Shown: piece after piece, positions 36,954-50,206 of the stretch
How positions within the stretch are numbered: the first letter of the stretch is position 1
How the letters are laid out: each line of letters begins with the position of its first letter
Assembly (NCBI RefSeq): GCF_000518885.1
Contig: NZ_JAEL01000010.1
Span: 23,006-87,005 of the forward strand
Length of the DNA: 64,000 bases
Reading direction: 5' to 3'
Origin: Bacillus sp. J33
GTDB lineage: Bacteria; Bacillota; Bacilli; Bacillales; Cytobacillaceae
Notes under the pieces: generated by a model
Told to the model about the DNA's origin: nothing
Databases searched by the model: none
Seen by the model: only the letters and a program-made list of their open reading frames with translations
Translations under genes and position numbers: made by a program

Positions 36954-38455
36954 TTCTCCTCCTGTACACAAATCTTAAACGGGGTTATTTTCATTTGATA
37001 CCAGAGGAAAGGTTCCGCTCGATGATCAAACTCGGTATAAATTTTCAGGCCTTCAAACACTTGAAATTGCGGGTACTCCTGCATGAGTTTAAAAAGAAGA
37101 ATTTCCCGTTCATCGCTCAATGTTTCTTCCTTCCGGTGCAGCACCTGAACCTTCAGCGGCTTTTTATCAAACATCATCCATAAATCAATCGTTTCCGACT
37201 CTTCAAACCATAAATCCTGGACTTCCAGCGGCAGCGTCGATAAATCGGCTAATGAAAACGCTCCGTACGTTTGTAAATATTGAAAAACATAGCTCCATGC
37301 CTTTATGACAGAATCCCAGTTCGTTACCCGCTGATAAGTAATGTCTGCTTCTTCCTCTTCATCTGCCAGCGTCTCTGTTAGCTGCTTTTCATCAAATTCC
37401 TGTTCGCCCCAAATCCAATCCAGCGGCAAAATAAATTCATTCTTTGGTGAAAATAAAGGCGAAAGCACCTTTTCAACTGTTTCGAAAGAATGAACACCTT
37501 CCTTCACAAACCAATTTTCATAAATATGTTCCCGAAATGAAACCAAGCTGGTTTCCCAAAACAGAGATGGGTTTTCCGCCTTTAATTTCATCTCATAGGA
37601 GATATTTTGAATGACCAGCTTGGCAAAACGGTCATGCAATTGCCTTGTATGGCCAATTTTCTCCTGAAGAAGCATCAATTCTTTTTGAATCAGATCATCT
37701 TCTTCATTTCTTCGTTTCGTTTTTTCAATCATGCTGCTAATAGTGCGGAAGTGATTTTTTTCTTCTTCGAATTGCTTTTCGATTTCCGCACGATTGTCGG
37801 CCCTTTGCATTTCTTCTTCCATCAATAAGATTTTGGGATTGTTGATCATTTCTTTATGAAAGGAGAATTCTTTTGCCATTAAGCGGTTTACCCGTGAAAT
37901 GAGGTGATCGAGGTTTCGAGTAGCTTTGCGGAAATTACCATTTTTGATCAGCTGCATACTATAGAGCTGTTCAATCGTGATCGAGAATTCCTCAGCCATT
38001 TCCCTGCTCATAAAAATCATTTCCTGAGAGACATCGGTGAGTTTGTAAACAATGGACCCGCCCATCTCCAGGTTTGTATATAATTCATCCATCGTGACAT
38101 AGCGAAAAACCTGAGTCTCCCATGATTGCCTGATTTCATCGTAATATAAAGCTTCGAATGGTTTACTATACTCTTCTTTTCCCTGATATAAAAGCCCGCT
38201 TGTAATCCGTTCAATTTGCTTATCATCGGCTAAAAGCTTCATTTGTTTAATCGAATCTTCCACCATATACCTGATATCCGATTTCCGCCGATGATCATCA
38301 TCGTTCAGTTCCCGATAAAAGATGGTAAGGAGCACCTGCATGAGAATCGTTTGAATATGAGGCTTCAGCTCACCGACTTCCATTCCCCTCCCAAGCTCAA
38401 ACAATGGGTTTAAGCGCTGCATCCGCTGGGCGAATCCTTCCCATGATTCGTTCAC
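36950..38455 (-). CDS. jetA: Wadjet JetA (kleisin/MukF-like) subunit
   Basis: 501-residue kleisin-type subunit linking the JetC dimer heads. The N-terminal winged-helix region (about 1-130) has the LNPLFELGRG pattern; the middle (about 190-290) is coiled coil, EIEKQFEEEKNHFRTISSM; a C-terminal domain follows. Start: two in-frame ATGs (38470, 38461) lack properly spaced sites, whereas GTG at 38455 follows GGAGGAG by six bases and overlaps the jetD stop as GTGA. That spacing suggests tightly coupled translation. Family assignment rests on gene order, length and the helical pattern. Confidence 0.87.
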   Translation of the reverse strand: MNESWEGFAQRMQRLNPLFELGRGMEVGELKPHIQTILMQVLLTIFYRELNDDDHRRKSDIRYMVEDSIKQMKLLADDKQIERITSGLLYQGKEEYSKPFEALYYDEIRQSWETQVFRYVTMDELYTNLEMGGSIVYKLTDVSQEMIFMSREMAEEFSITIEQLYSMQLIKNGNFRKATRNLDHLISRVNRLMAKEFSFHKEMINNPKILLMEEEMQRADNRAEIEKQFEEEKNHFRTISSMIEKTKRRNEEDDLIQKELMLLQEKIGHTRQLHDRFAKLVIQNISYEMKLKAENPSLFWETSLVSFREHIYENWFVKEGVHSFETVEKVLSPLFSPKNEFILPLDWIWGEQEFDEKQLTETLADEEEEADITYQRVTNWDSVIKAWSYVFQYLQTYGAFSLADLSTLPLEVQDLWFEESETIDLWMMFDKKPLKVQVLHRKEETLSDEREILLFKLMQEYPQFQVFEGLKIYTEFDHRAEPFLWYQMKITPFKICVQEEK

Positions 38456-39516
38456 ATCCATCTCCTCCATGTTTCAATTGTCAAGACTTCCTGAGGAATC
38501 CGTTTATTTTCCTGCCATAATTGCATTAATACTTCTTGCTCTTCTTCCGTAAACCATTGAAAGAACACATCCCGTGATTTGAGATTTTGAACCTGGCCGC
38601 TTTTCTGGTCATTTCTTTGATCAAGACATTCGAGCATTTTCCGATAAATCTTCATAGCAGGCTGGATGCAGCAATCCGGATATTTTTCGATAAGCCGGGT
38701 AATGATCCCGTATCCTGCAGCATCGAGATCTCCTGCGTAATAGAAAAGATAGGACTTTGGCGGAAACATCTGAAAGAAAAAGGAAAAGCTCCGTTCAATT
38801 TTAGTGCCTTCCCCATAAATGATCAGTTCAGGCTCATAATCGAGCTGATCCGCTTCTAATAATTGAATGGAAGTATGAAAGAAAGATAGATTTTCGACAA
38901 TCAGCACCCTCTGAATATCTTTTAACTCTTTCCCCTGCTTCATCCAAAAAACAAAAGGCTCCCCTAAATTTAACACTTTAAGATGCTCTTCAGATATTCC
39001 AATTCTAGCTAAAAAGCCTTTTCCATCAGGAAAGCTTATACCGTCCAGCAAGAATTTTTCATGGCCAAAGAGCTCCAGGCTTCTTTCTTCAAGTGACACG
39101 ATTTCCCGGTCCTGGCTTGATTGAAGAAAAGCATATAAATTCTGGATACGATTCCATTCCTCCTTCGTTTGCCATTCAGGATGCCGCTCATAAAAGGAAA
39201 AATCAAACTGATCACTCAATTTCATCATCTCAAGACGATCCCATCTGTCAGCCTGAACTTTTATATTTACCCAGTAATACAATGGCAGAGCTGGTGTCCT
39301 GCCATTGTATTGATTATTATGTATAGGAATCAGTTGACCTTCATCTACTAATGTTTGGATGGCTTGATAAAATAACGAATAACCGTCCATTTCAACATAA
39401 TCATTTAATAGCTTACGCAGCTGAGTTTCTAAATCGTTAATGCTAATTTTCTTTTTTTGCTTAGGATGTTGGATATCTGCGATAAAACTTCTTATCCTTG
39501 TTTCAATTATATCGAT
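38452..39516 (-). CDS. jetD: Wadjet JetD toprim nuclease
   Basis: DNA-cutting subunit, about 354 residues with a C-terminal toprim-like fold. The acidic motifs are visible: Glu in LIVENLSFF and Asp-x-Asp in YYAGDLDAAG, which coordinate metal. The first in-frame ATG (39390) has no ribosome site and would lose about 42 residues of plausible sequence. Upstream, the frame stays open to a TGA at 39525-39523 with no ATG, GTG or TTG, and AAGAAGGTG lies seven bases before an ATC at 39516. That suggests initiation at a near-cognate codon. jetD is first in the operon, unlike type I Wadjet (jetABCD); with the long JetC this suggests type II or III, which I cannot fix by eye. Confidence 0.87.
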   Translation of the reverse strand: MDIIETRIRSFIADIQHPKQKKKISINDLETQLRKLLNDYVEMDGYSLFYQAIQTLVDEGQLIPIHNNQYNGRTPALPLYYWVNIKVQADRWDRLEMMKLSDQFDFSFYERHPEWQTKEEWNRIQNLYAFLQSSQDREIVSLEERSLELFGHEKFLLDGISFPDGKGFLARIGISEEHLKVLNLGEPFVFWMKQGKELKDIQRVLIVENLSFFHTSIQLLEADQLDYEPELIIYGEGTKIERSFSFFFQMFPPKSYLFYYAGDLDAAGYGIITRLIEKYPDCCIQPAMKIYRKMLECLDQRNDQKSGQVQNLKSRDVFFQWFTEEEQEVLMQLWQENKRIPQEVLTIETWRRWM

Positions 39517-39744
39517 TGTGGTTCACCTTCTTAAATCTATTAACTATTGAATAGCCAGCTATCCAACTTACGACAACCTTAATTATAACGAATTGCGTAA
39601 TTCTTGGTAAGTGAATTACTCTTAATAAAAAGGCATGGCCTCTAATCTAACTTATAGCAATGGTACTTACTTGCCTTTCTCTACTTTCTTTTTTAAATAT
39701 CTTTTATTCTTTGCTATCAATAAAAGCGTGCAGCTTTTTGGATA

Positions 39745-39798
39745 GGTGTTCGGCCACTCATTCATTAACGTATTAATGCAATGGGGGTCAGGCACCTT
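39745..39798 (-). repeat. GGTGCCT palindromic repeat, copy C
   Basis: Contains the core ATTCATTAACGTATTAATGC, shared with copy D at 42401 and copy E at 52971, followed by GTCAGGCACC. It lies 40 bases beyond the minus-strand gene at 39839. The remaining jetD upstream region (39517-39744) shows no further gene. Confidence 0.7.
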
Positions 39799-39838
39799 TA
39801 TTTTATTAAATATTATTGAAAGTACAGATTTAATAATG

Positions 39839-40267
39839 CTAGTCCTTATTCCAATGTTGTGTATACATAACCTGATAAGAATTTACAATTATAAAATAAA
39901 TACTCTCAGCATTTTCCATGAGAAGATCTCTCATCTTCAGCCATGCCGTAACTTTACTGGAACTTTCAATCATTAATTCTTTCATCACCTTATTGTCTAA
40001 TGTTGTTTCTGGTGCATTAGCATGGATATCTTCCAGAATTGTATTTCTAAAACAATAAGCGGTTATTACATTACCTTCTTCTCTTTCCGAAGGCTTTATT
40101 TGCAAGTTGGAAACTCCCAAACCGACTCCCATTGTAAGTATCCCTATAACCTCTTGCCTAAAATCGCTTGATGCTATTTCGGTTAAATATTTAGAAAAAT
40201 ACTCCATTTCTTCCTTTTTAACGCCTTATAAATCCGCTAACGAAGTAATTTTGTCTAAAATATCCAA
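39839..40267 (-). pseudogene. hypothetical gene with an early stop codon
   Basis: An unknown 142-codon gene on the strand of the Wadjet operon. TTG at 40267 follows GGTGAT and opens a frame MDILDKITSLADL, then a TAA at 40228-40226, then GVKKEEMEYFSKYLTE in the same frame without a gap. The remaining ORF from ATG 40207 gives 122 residues. The continuous coding pattern across the stop suggests a mutated Tyr codon in the original gene. A truncated product from 40207 is possible (GGAAG lies close upstream). The protein has a hydrophobic middle (IGILTMGVGLGV) and no recognised family. Confidence 0.5.
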
Positions 40268-40476
40268 ACTTGATCACCATCCCTATGGTTTTGAGGAGTC
40301 CTAATCTGGCTCGCCTTTAACACTAGTGTACCTGAGCCCGGCTGCGTAAATACGTTAAAGACTATGGGAACAAGCACCTTTTTTCTCTAATTATTGCATT
40401 GGTATTGTTTTCATTATTCTCTATCGTCTTTAAACCCTTTGGAACTGTGAGGATTATTTGTGCTAATCGTTCCTAA

Positions 40477-40518
40477 CAAAAAAAGCGCGCAGCTTTTATG
40501 CTGTACGCGCTTTTTTTA
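40477..40518 (-). terminator. terminator after SleB-like gene
   Basis: AAAAAAAGCGCG-AGC pairs with GCT-CGCGCTTTTTTT. It ends the minus-strand hydrolase gene, overlapping its stop codon. Confidence 0.9.
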
Positions 40519-41046
40519 AATAGCAAATGAGTGATTGCCGATTTTTTTCACAACTTCACGAGAAAAGATCCACTCACTTGTAGCTGTTTCAGGATTGTAA
40601 AAGTACAGGAGTTCTCCGTTATTCTCTTTATCAATGAGGGCTTTCTCAACGGCCTTGATTGCTTCATTACTGGCAGGTTCATTAATGGAACCATTTTGAA
40701 CAGGTTCAAAAGCATTCTTCTGATAAATAACATCCTTGACTGAATCTGGAAATTGCTCGTGCTCAACACGATTTAAAACAACGTCTGCAACGGCAACTTT
40801 ACCTTCGAACGGTTCGCCTTTTGCTTCAGCCTGTACAAGACGGGCAAGCAGCTTTTTTTCTTCCTCTTTGATAAAGCGATGATCCGTTACGGAAGACTCT
40901 TTCGTGACAACCTCAACTTTTTTATATGTTAATGCTTCTGCAGTCTTTTGATCTACTGTCTCAGCATCGAAATGATTCGCAGGAAAAATGCTATATGAAC
41001 CCATTATGAGTGAAATTGTGATAACAAATGTAAATAAATTTTTCAT
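40516..41046 (-). CDS. SleB/CwlJ-like cell wall hydrolase
   Basis: 176 residues: a signal peptide (about 1-25), then a hydrolase_2 domain (about 65-176). The catalytic Glu is in LVQAEAKGEPFEGKVAVA and the domain continues DVVLNRVEHEQFP and ends GNHSFAI. SleB and CwlJ are lytic transglycosylases acting on spore cortex. This copy lacks the peptidoglycan-binding repeats of SleB, so it may work in vegetative wall turnover. GGAGG lies nine bases before ATG but is held in a hairpin (41047-41113). A strong terminator follows, so it is monocistronic. Confidence 0.9.
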   Translation of the reverse strand: MKNLFTFVITISLIMGSYSIFPANHFDAETVDQKTAEALTYKKVEVVTKESSVTDHRFIKEEEKKLLARLVQAEAKGEPFEGKVAVADVVLNRVEHEQFPDSVKDVIYQKNAFEPVQNGSINEPASNEAIKAVEKALIDKENNGELLYFYNPETATSEWIFSREVVKKIGNHSFAI

Positions 41047-41113
41047 TTGTAAACCTCCTGTTTGCAGTTTTTAGGATAAAAACAGGCCTTTTACAAGGCT
41101 AACAGGTTTACAA
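41044..41113 (-). promoter_or_regulatory. mRNA leader hairpin hiding the ribosome site
   Basis: In the transcript, TTGTAAACC-TGTT (from 41113 down) pairs with AACAGGAGGTTTACAA directly before the ATG, nine pairs plus four after a bulge, with a second hairpin (AGCCTTGTAAAAGGC-type) in the loop. The GGAGG is inside the stem. A temperature- or factor-dependent switch is inferred. Confidence 0.5.
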
Positions 41114-41460
41114 TGATATCTCATTAGTGAATAAGTGGGAGAATTACCAATCATGAAAAAGGTATTATATTTCCATTACCAAGTTTAAAAATTGGCTTAA
41201 CAAGAAATGGACAATGTGTACATTATAGTCTTGTAAGGTTCTCTGAAAAGTCCCCCTATGCTTTTATCTGCTAAGAACAAGTCAAACAAATATCTAATTG
41301 GTATTTCTTTCTCATTTCCTTGACTAGATAAGCTCATACTTTACCTTGAATACATTCTCATCTTAGTTCTCTTCGTTTTTGACATACAAAAAACCTCCTA
41401 CAATTTAAATGTAGAAGGCTATAGATTGCATTTTGGGCAAACGGTATCGTTAAATTATAA

Positions 41461-42395
41461 TGAACCCATAAAACTAGACACGATGAGGAGATGTTAAAGT
41501 AGGTCTAGAAAAGAAACCGATTTACACCAGAAATTAAATCTAAATCTTGCTAGAAGTCCTGAAAGAAGAAAAGCAATAAGTGAAATTGCTTCATCCCATG
41601 GGATTCTGTGAATCAGATCCGTATGGCGGAACACATTCCTTGATCAAATGCCTCAGCTGTTTACCAATGTAAACAAAAAGTCCGATAAAATGCAAGGTGA
41701 GTATGAAGAACAAATAGAAATTCTATACGCCGAAGTTGGCCGTTCTAACCACGCATTTGTCGTGGCTTATAAAAAAATCTGGTCTTAAGGAGTAGAGCTG
41801 AAAGAAAGACATGATTAATTGGAATGATGCAGAACTTCCCATTACCGCACAGCTTAACTACTCGGACTCAATCGATCAAGCTTGTATTATAAGCCGGTTA
41901 AACCTCTCCGGAAGAAATTCTAATTAAACATAAAATCGGCGAGATTTATACGAAGTATCCCTTTTGGCTCTCGTAGCATCACAGCCGTTCTAAATGACAA
42001 TGGGATCTTAATTAACCGAAAAGCCGTCCAACGTCATATGAAAGAGATAAATTGCCGGCATATCACCGGGTCCAAATCTTAGTAAACCAATCTTGAGCAT
42101 CGGATTTATCCTTATCTGCTTATGAATTTGCCCATCACTCTCTCGAACCATGTCTGGGGTATTGATATTACGTATATCCGGCTTCAACACAACTGGATAT
42201 AACTTTTAGCAATCATCGACTGGTATTCAAGTTATGTGGTCAGGTGGGAATTAGATCAGACTCTTGAAATCGACTTTGTTTAGAGGCTGTTAAACGAGCC
42301 CTATCACAAAATAAACCAATCATTATCAACATTGATCAGGGCGGCTATTTTACCAGCCCGAAATACATCGACCTTGTGTTAGATAAAGAAACCCT
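41461..42395 (+). pseudogene. degenerate IS3-family element
   Basis: Left end TGAACCCATAAAACTAGACA resembles IS3-family termini. The first part (about 41490-41815) encodes in broken frames an orfA-like protein, with DQMPQLF and EEQIEILYAEVGR. The second (about 41815-42390) encodes orfB pieces, such as WGIDITYIRLQHNWIYLLAIID and NIDQGGYFTSPKYIDL, holding the first two catalytic Asp regions. Many stops and frameshifts are present, and the element ends abruptly at a palindromic repeat, without the final Glu region. Dead. Confidence 0.85.
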
Positions 42396-42400
42396 AGAAA

Positions 42401-42455
42401 AAGATGCCTGTCCCCTTATTCATTAACGTATTAACGCAACCGGAGGCAAGACCGT
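42401..42455. repeat. GGTGCCT palindromic repeat, copy D
   Basis: GATGCCTGTCCCC, the core ATTCATTAACGTATTAACGC, then an altered right arm (GGAGGCAAGACC). It adjoins the truncated end of the IS3 remnant, so the IS may have been cut or joined here. Confidence 0.6.
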
Positions 42456-42587
42456 TTATTCAAATAATTTAACAAAGTATTGAAAGCTGAATAGAAAAAC
42501 TGAAAACCCCTATCAGCCATTAAAATAAGAGGGTTCCCCAAATTGAGCTTTCTTGTCTGCTTATTTATCCTATCCTGCTCCAGATTA

Positions 42588-43589
<1,002 letters not shown>

Positions 43590-43615
43590 CTACTTACATT
43601 TTTTATATTCTTTAT

Positions 43616-43633
43616 TTTACACGATCTTGTAAA
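43616..43633. promoter_or_regulatory. possible LacI operator
   Basis: TTTACA-CGATCT-TGTAAA, a 6-bp inverted repeat 36 bases upstream of the LacI gene; a TGTAAA-type half-site recurs before the binding-protein gene (52518). Confidence 0.45.
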
Positions 43634-43644
43634 CAAATCATAAA

Positions 43645-44526
43645 TTAGGTAACTTCTTTTAAGTGTTTCTTTTTTAAAAAAGTGAGTTTTGTTTCAGATA
43701 TAATAATCGCAGTAAGAATGAGAATTGCTCCTATGATCATTTTTATTGTCATTAATTCACCGAGGATGGTAACGGAAAACAACATTCCCCAAAATGATTC
43801 TGTGGAAAGAATGATTGCGGCCTTTGTTTCGGTTGTAAATTTTTGAGCCACTGTCTGTAATAAAAATGCTACTGTCGTTGAAAAGATCCCTAGATAAAAC
43901 AGGGAATTAATCCCTTCTCTTTCGTACGAAAAGTTCATCTCACCTTTAAATAGGATAACAATAAAGCCAATCACTGTTGCCGCAAGCATTTGAATGATTG
44001 TTAAAAGTACAGGATCCTCTTCTTTAACAAATTTTGCCGTGTAGAATATATGAAAAGCAAAACCCAAGGCACAGCATAATGTCAGTAAATCTCCAATATT
44101 GATATCAGAAGAGAGCTTTAGTGACAATATCCCTACTCCAACTATGGCTAATACTGCACCAAATAGTTCAAACTTATCGATTTTTCTTTTGTACAGGAGG
44201 TAACCGATAAATGGAACGATCACCACATTCACGGCTGTCAAAAATGCATTTTTTGAGGGTGTTGTATATTGCAGCCCTACCGTTTGCAACGCGAAAGCCA
44301 AATATAATAACAATCCGATTATTGTTCCTTTTAATAATGTTTTTTTATTGCTAAATTTCAGCTTTTTATAAAAAACAGCACTTAGAAGGATGAAACCAAC
44401 CAAAAATCTACCTGCCATTATTTGGTAAGGAGTGTAGTACTCAAGGGAGATAGCACTTGCAACAAATCCGCTTCCCCAAATGATTGCAGTTACCATAAGA
44501 CTAATTTCCCCAAGATATTTCTTCAT
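43645..44526 (-). CDS. EamA/DMT-family transporter
   Basis: 293 residues with ten hydrophobic helices and duplicated EamA domains (IWGSGFVASA at the start; AIILSTESFWGMLFSVTILGE in the second). These carriers move metabolites, often as exporters. ATG at 44526 has GGAGG at five bases; an upstream in-frame TTG at 44538 is less likely. It lies between a glycosidase gene and the LacI gene, same strand, so is probably part of the sugar unit, perhaps for a sugar or product export. Substrate unknown. Confidence 0.85.
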   Translation of the reverse strand: MKKYLGEISLMVTAIIWGSGFVASAISLEYYTPYQIMAGRFLVGFILLSAVFYKKLKFSNKKTLLKGTIIGLLLYLAFALQTVGLQYTTPSKNAFLTAVNVVIVPFIGYLLYKRKIDKFELFGAVLAIVGVGILSLKLSSDINIGDLLTLCCALGFAFHIFYTAKFVKEEDPVLLTIIQMLAATVIGFIVILFKGEMNFSYEREGINSLFYLGIFSTTVAFLLQTVAQKFTTETKAAIILSTESFWGMLFSVTILGELMTIKMIIGAILILTAIIISETKLTFLKKKHLKEVT

Positions 44527-44568
44527 GTAATCCTCCAAGTTATTATTAAAAAAGTACTGAACTAGCGA

Positions 44569-46245
44569 CTAGTGTAATTCGCTTTTCTGATTTAAAAGTA
44601 AAAGAAACACACTTGACGTCCATGTAAAGGAGGTATCTACTAATCCCTTTCCAGTAATAGGATCAAAGTTTTCTGCCATGCCGCCAACTAAAGTGAGATT
44701 TAAAAACTTTTCGCTTAGTCGATTTCCTGCTTCACAATATCCGTTGTTTCTTAAAGAATCGATAAAAAGGTATGTGACAGGAGCCCAAATGGGACCAAGC
44801 CAGTAACCGTTTTCTTTATAAAACTTACTATTTACACACTCTGTAGCTAGTCCATATTCTGTTTCAAAATTCTCTTCAAGATCGGATACTAATTTGTCAA
44901 CAATGTTTTTGTCCAATCTATATCCAATTATTATTGGTAATCTAAGGATTAAACTAGTTCTTATATCGATTTTTTCTCCTTCTTTTCCGACACGTCCATA
45001 AAAGCCGTCTTCATCGTAAAGTCTTTCCATTAAAAACTTAAAGAGCAAATCTGCTTTTTCTTTAAAACCTTTTGCTTCCTGTTCTTCACCTAAATTTCCG
45101 GAAAATTTAGATAGGATATCATACGATCTGATTAAGAAGCTGGCAAGGTCAGGCGCTTCTACAGGCATACCTTTATGAAATAAAGAAGCATTATCCCACC
45201 CTGAATCGTTTCCATGCTTGTAATGCGGCAATCTGCCTTCATATGTTCGAAATGAATCAAAGTATTTCATTACTTTTTTAGTAGACTCATATACTATTCT
45301 TAATCGGTTTTCCTTCTTAAAGTAATCATTTTTTTCCATGAGCTTTTCGTACGTAATGGCAAAGATAGGGGGTTTTATACAGTTATAGGAGACAAATTTA
45401 TCGTTTACAAAGTCGGGATATACCCCAGATTCATCTTGAGTATCCATGAAAATTTTTAGCTGAGCATATGCGAGTTCAGGATATTGCTCCCCTAAATTTA
45501 ATGCATTGAAACAATTATCCCAGGACCAAATATTATACATCCAAAGCTTAGACATATACATGGCGTAATCCTTTAAAATTCCATGAGGGTGAACGACGCT
45601 CGACCAGGTAATATAGGCTGCACGCTCTGTGGAGGAGCGATACTTTTCGCTGCCCTTGTTCATATTATCGAACCATTCATTATATATTTGTTCGATCTTT
45701 TCTTTTCCTTTACTAAAAGTATCGTAATCCTTTTTATCACTAAACGTTCGATAGCTCTCGATGACAAAGTGTCCATTTCTAATCCGAATATCTACGAAAT
45801 CATTTCCAATGATATTCCAAGGTGCATTAACGGATATTTCACCTATTACCTTAGTAATTTTTAGCTTTAATTCTTTTGGATAAATATGGTATTCAAATAC
45901 TCCATCTTCCAGCTCCATGAACGTATCATATTTTACCTTTTTATCTCTCAATCTCAATTCTACACCTTTAACTTCGATATGTAGTTCGTCTTCTTCCGGA
46001 AGGATGATTTCTGCATATTTTTCAATATCATCTTGAAGAAAAAATTTTAAAGATGTTTCAGAAGCAATGATATCAAACGGCTTTTCAACCCCATCTTTTA
46101 AAAGGTCGATTTTGAATAGCCTTGAAGGTGCCTCGTCCCCGCCATGGACATCGCGAATGTATACTTCCTCTGAATCCTTTTCTTTAGAAATGCAAAAATA
46201 AGATCCAAACCTTGAAAAAGGTATTTCTCTTATGTCTAATTTCAT
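44569..46245 (-). CDS. MGH1-like / GH63-type glycoside hydrolase
   Basis: About 558 residues. A beta-sandwich N-terminal part (1-170) is followed by an (alpha/alpha)6 barrel. A catalytic Asp is likely in HYKHGNDSGWDNASLF, and the GYWLGPIWAPVTYLF segment is typical of GH63, MGH1 and trehalase relatives. These enzymes cleave alpha-linked glucosides, mannosylglycerate and similar. No signal peptide, so it acts on imported oligosaccharides. The ATG at 46245 follows GGAGGGGAG; the in-frame ATG at 46272 does not. It lies between lacZ and the DMT gene. Confidence 0.82.
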   Translation of the reverse strand: MKLDIREIPFSRFGSYFCISKEKDSEEVYIRDVHGGDEAPSRLFKIDLLKDGVEKPFDIIASETSLKFFLQDDIEKYAEIILPEEDELHIEVKGVELRLRDKKVKYDTFMELEDGVFEYHIYPKELKLKITKVIGEISVNAPWNIIGNDFVDIRIRNGHFVIESYRTFSDKKDYDTFSKGKEKIEQIYNEWFDNMNKGSEKYRSSTERAAYITWSSVVHPHGILKDYAMYMSKLWMYNIWSWDNCFNALNLGEQYPELAYAQLKIFMDTQDESGVYPDFVNDKFVSYNCIKPPIFAITYEKLMEKNDYFKKENRLRIVYESTKKVMKYFDSFRTYEGRLPHYKHGNDSGWDNASLFHKGMPVEAPDLASFLIRSYDILSKFSGNLGEEQEAKGFKEKADLLFKFLMERLYDEDGFYGRVGKEGEKIDIRTSLILRLPIIIGYRLDKNIVDKLVSDLEENFETEYGLATECVNSKFYKENGYWLGPIWAPVTYLFIDSLRNNGYCEAGNRLSEKFLNLTLVGGMAENFDPITGKGLVDTSFTWTSSVFLLLLNQKSELH

Positions 46246-46297
46246 ACTACTCTCCCCTCCATAAGGAATCAATCAATAAGCAGGGGGGCCCTGCTTA

Positions 46298-49384
<3,087 letters not shown>

Positions 49385-50206
49385 TTATTTAATCGAACCG
49401 CTAATACCCTCAACAATATATTTCTGTGCAAACATGAATACTAGAACAGGCAAGATGATCATGATCAATGTTATGGACATGATCGGCAAAATTTGAAGGT
49501 CATGAACGCCCTTAAATGCAGCTAATCCAAGCGCCATCGTATATTTTGATTGATCCTGCAAATAAATTAATGGCCCTAAATAGTCATTCCAAACGGAAAG
49601 AATATTTAAAACTGCTATCAGGATTAGGGGGGCTTTCATAATTGGCAAAAAGATTTTATAAAAGATTTGGAACTCATTGGCGCCATCAATTCTGGCGGCA
49701 TCTTCTAAATCTTTAGGTATGCTCATTAAAAACTGTCTAAGTAAAAAAATATAATAAGCCGAGCCAAAAAAAGCTGGCACGATTAACGGCTTTAACGTAT
49801 TGATCCATCCGAAAAGATTAAACTGCATATAAAGCGGGATCATCGTAACGTCCCATGGAATCATCATTGTTGATAAAAGCATGATAAATAGAATGTTCTT
49901 ATATTTAAAATTAAATCTTGCAAAACCATAAGCAACTAATGAGCATGAAATCAGCTGCCCGATTGTTGTCATCACAGTAATGATTAAAGAGTTCTTAAAA
50001 AACACCCCGAATGGCTGGCTTGACCATGCATCAATGAAATTTTTAAACTGAGGCACATCTGGAAAAATCTTAGGCGGAAAACTAAATACTTCTGCTTCCG
50101 TCTTAAGCGCTGTTAGAACAACCCATACAAACGGGAATAAAAAATAAATCGAAGCTATAATAAGAAGGCTGTACACAGTTACTTTATGTGCTTTTGTAAG
50201 CTTCAT
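49385..50206 (-). CDS. carbohydrate ABC permease (MalG/CUT1 type)
   Basis: 273 residues with six helices and the EAA loop DLEDAARIDGANEFQIFYKI. Second permease subunit of a CUT1 sugar importer. Its ATG lies inside the last codons of the other permease gene (4-base overlap). AAGGAAGG precedes it. No ATPase gene is in the cluster, so a shared MsmX-type ATPase is likely used, as known for several Bacillus sugar systems. Confidence 0.92.
   Translation of the reverse strand: MKLTKAHKVTVYSLLIIASIYFLFPFVWVVLTALKTEAEVFSFPPKIFPDVPQFKNFIDAWSSQPFGVFFKNSLIITVMTTIGQLISCSLVAYGFARFNFKYKNILFIMLLSTMMIPWDVTMIPLYMQFNLFGWINTLKPLIVPAFFGSAYYIFLLRQFLMSIPKDLEDAARIDGANEFQIFYKIFLPIMKAPLILIAVLNILSVWNDYLGPLIYLQDQSKYTMALGLAAFKGVHDLQILPIMSITLIMIILPVLVFMFAQKYIVEGISGSIK

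Noticed and set aside
31766..39516. MukBEF or SMC-ScpAB chromosome condensin
   Set aside because: The toprim nuclease JetD, the operon order and lack of a canonical SMC hinge/ScpAB pattern point to Wadjet.
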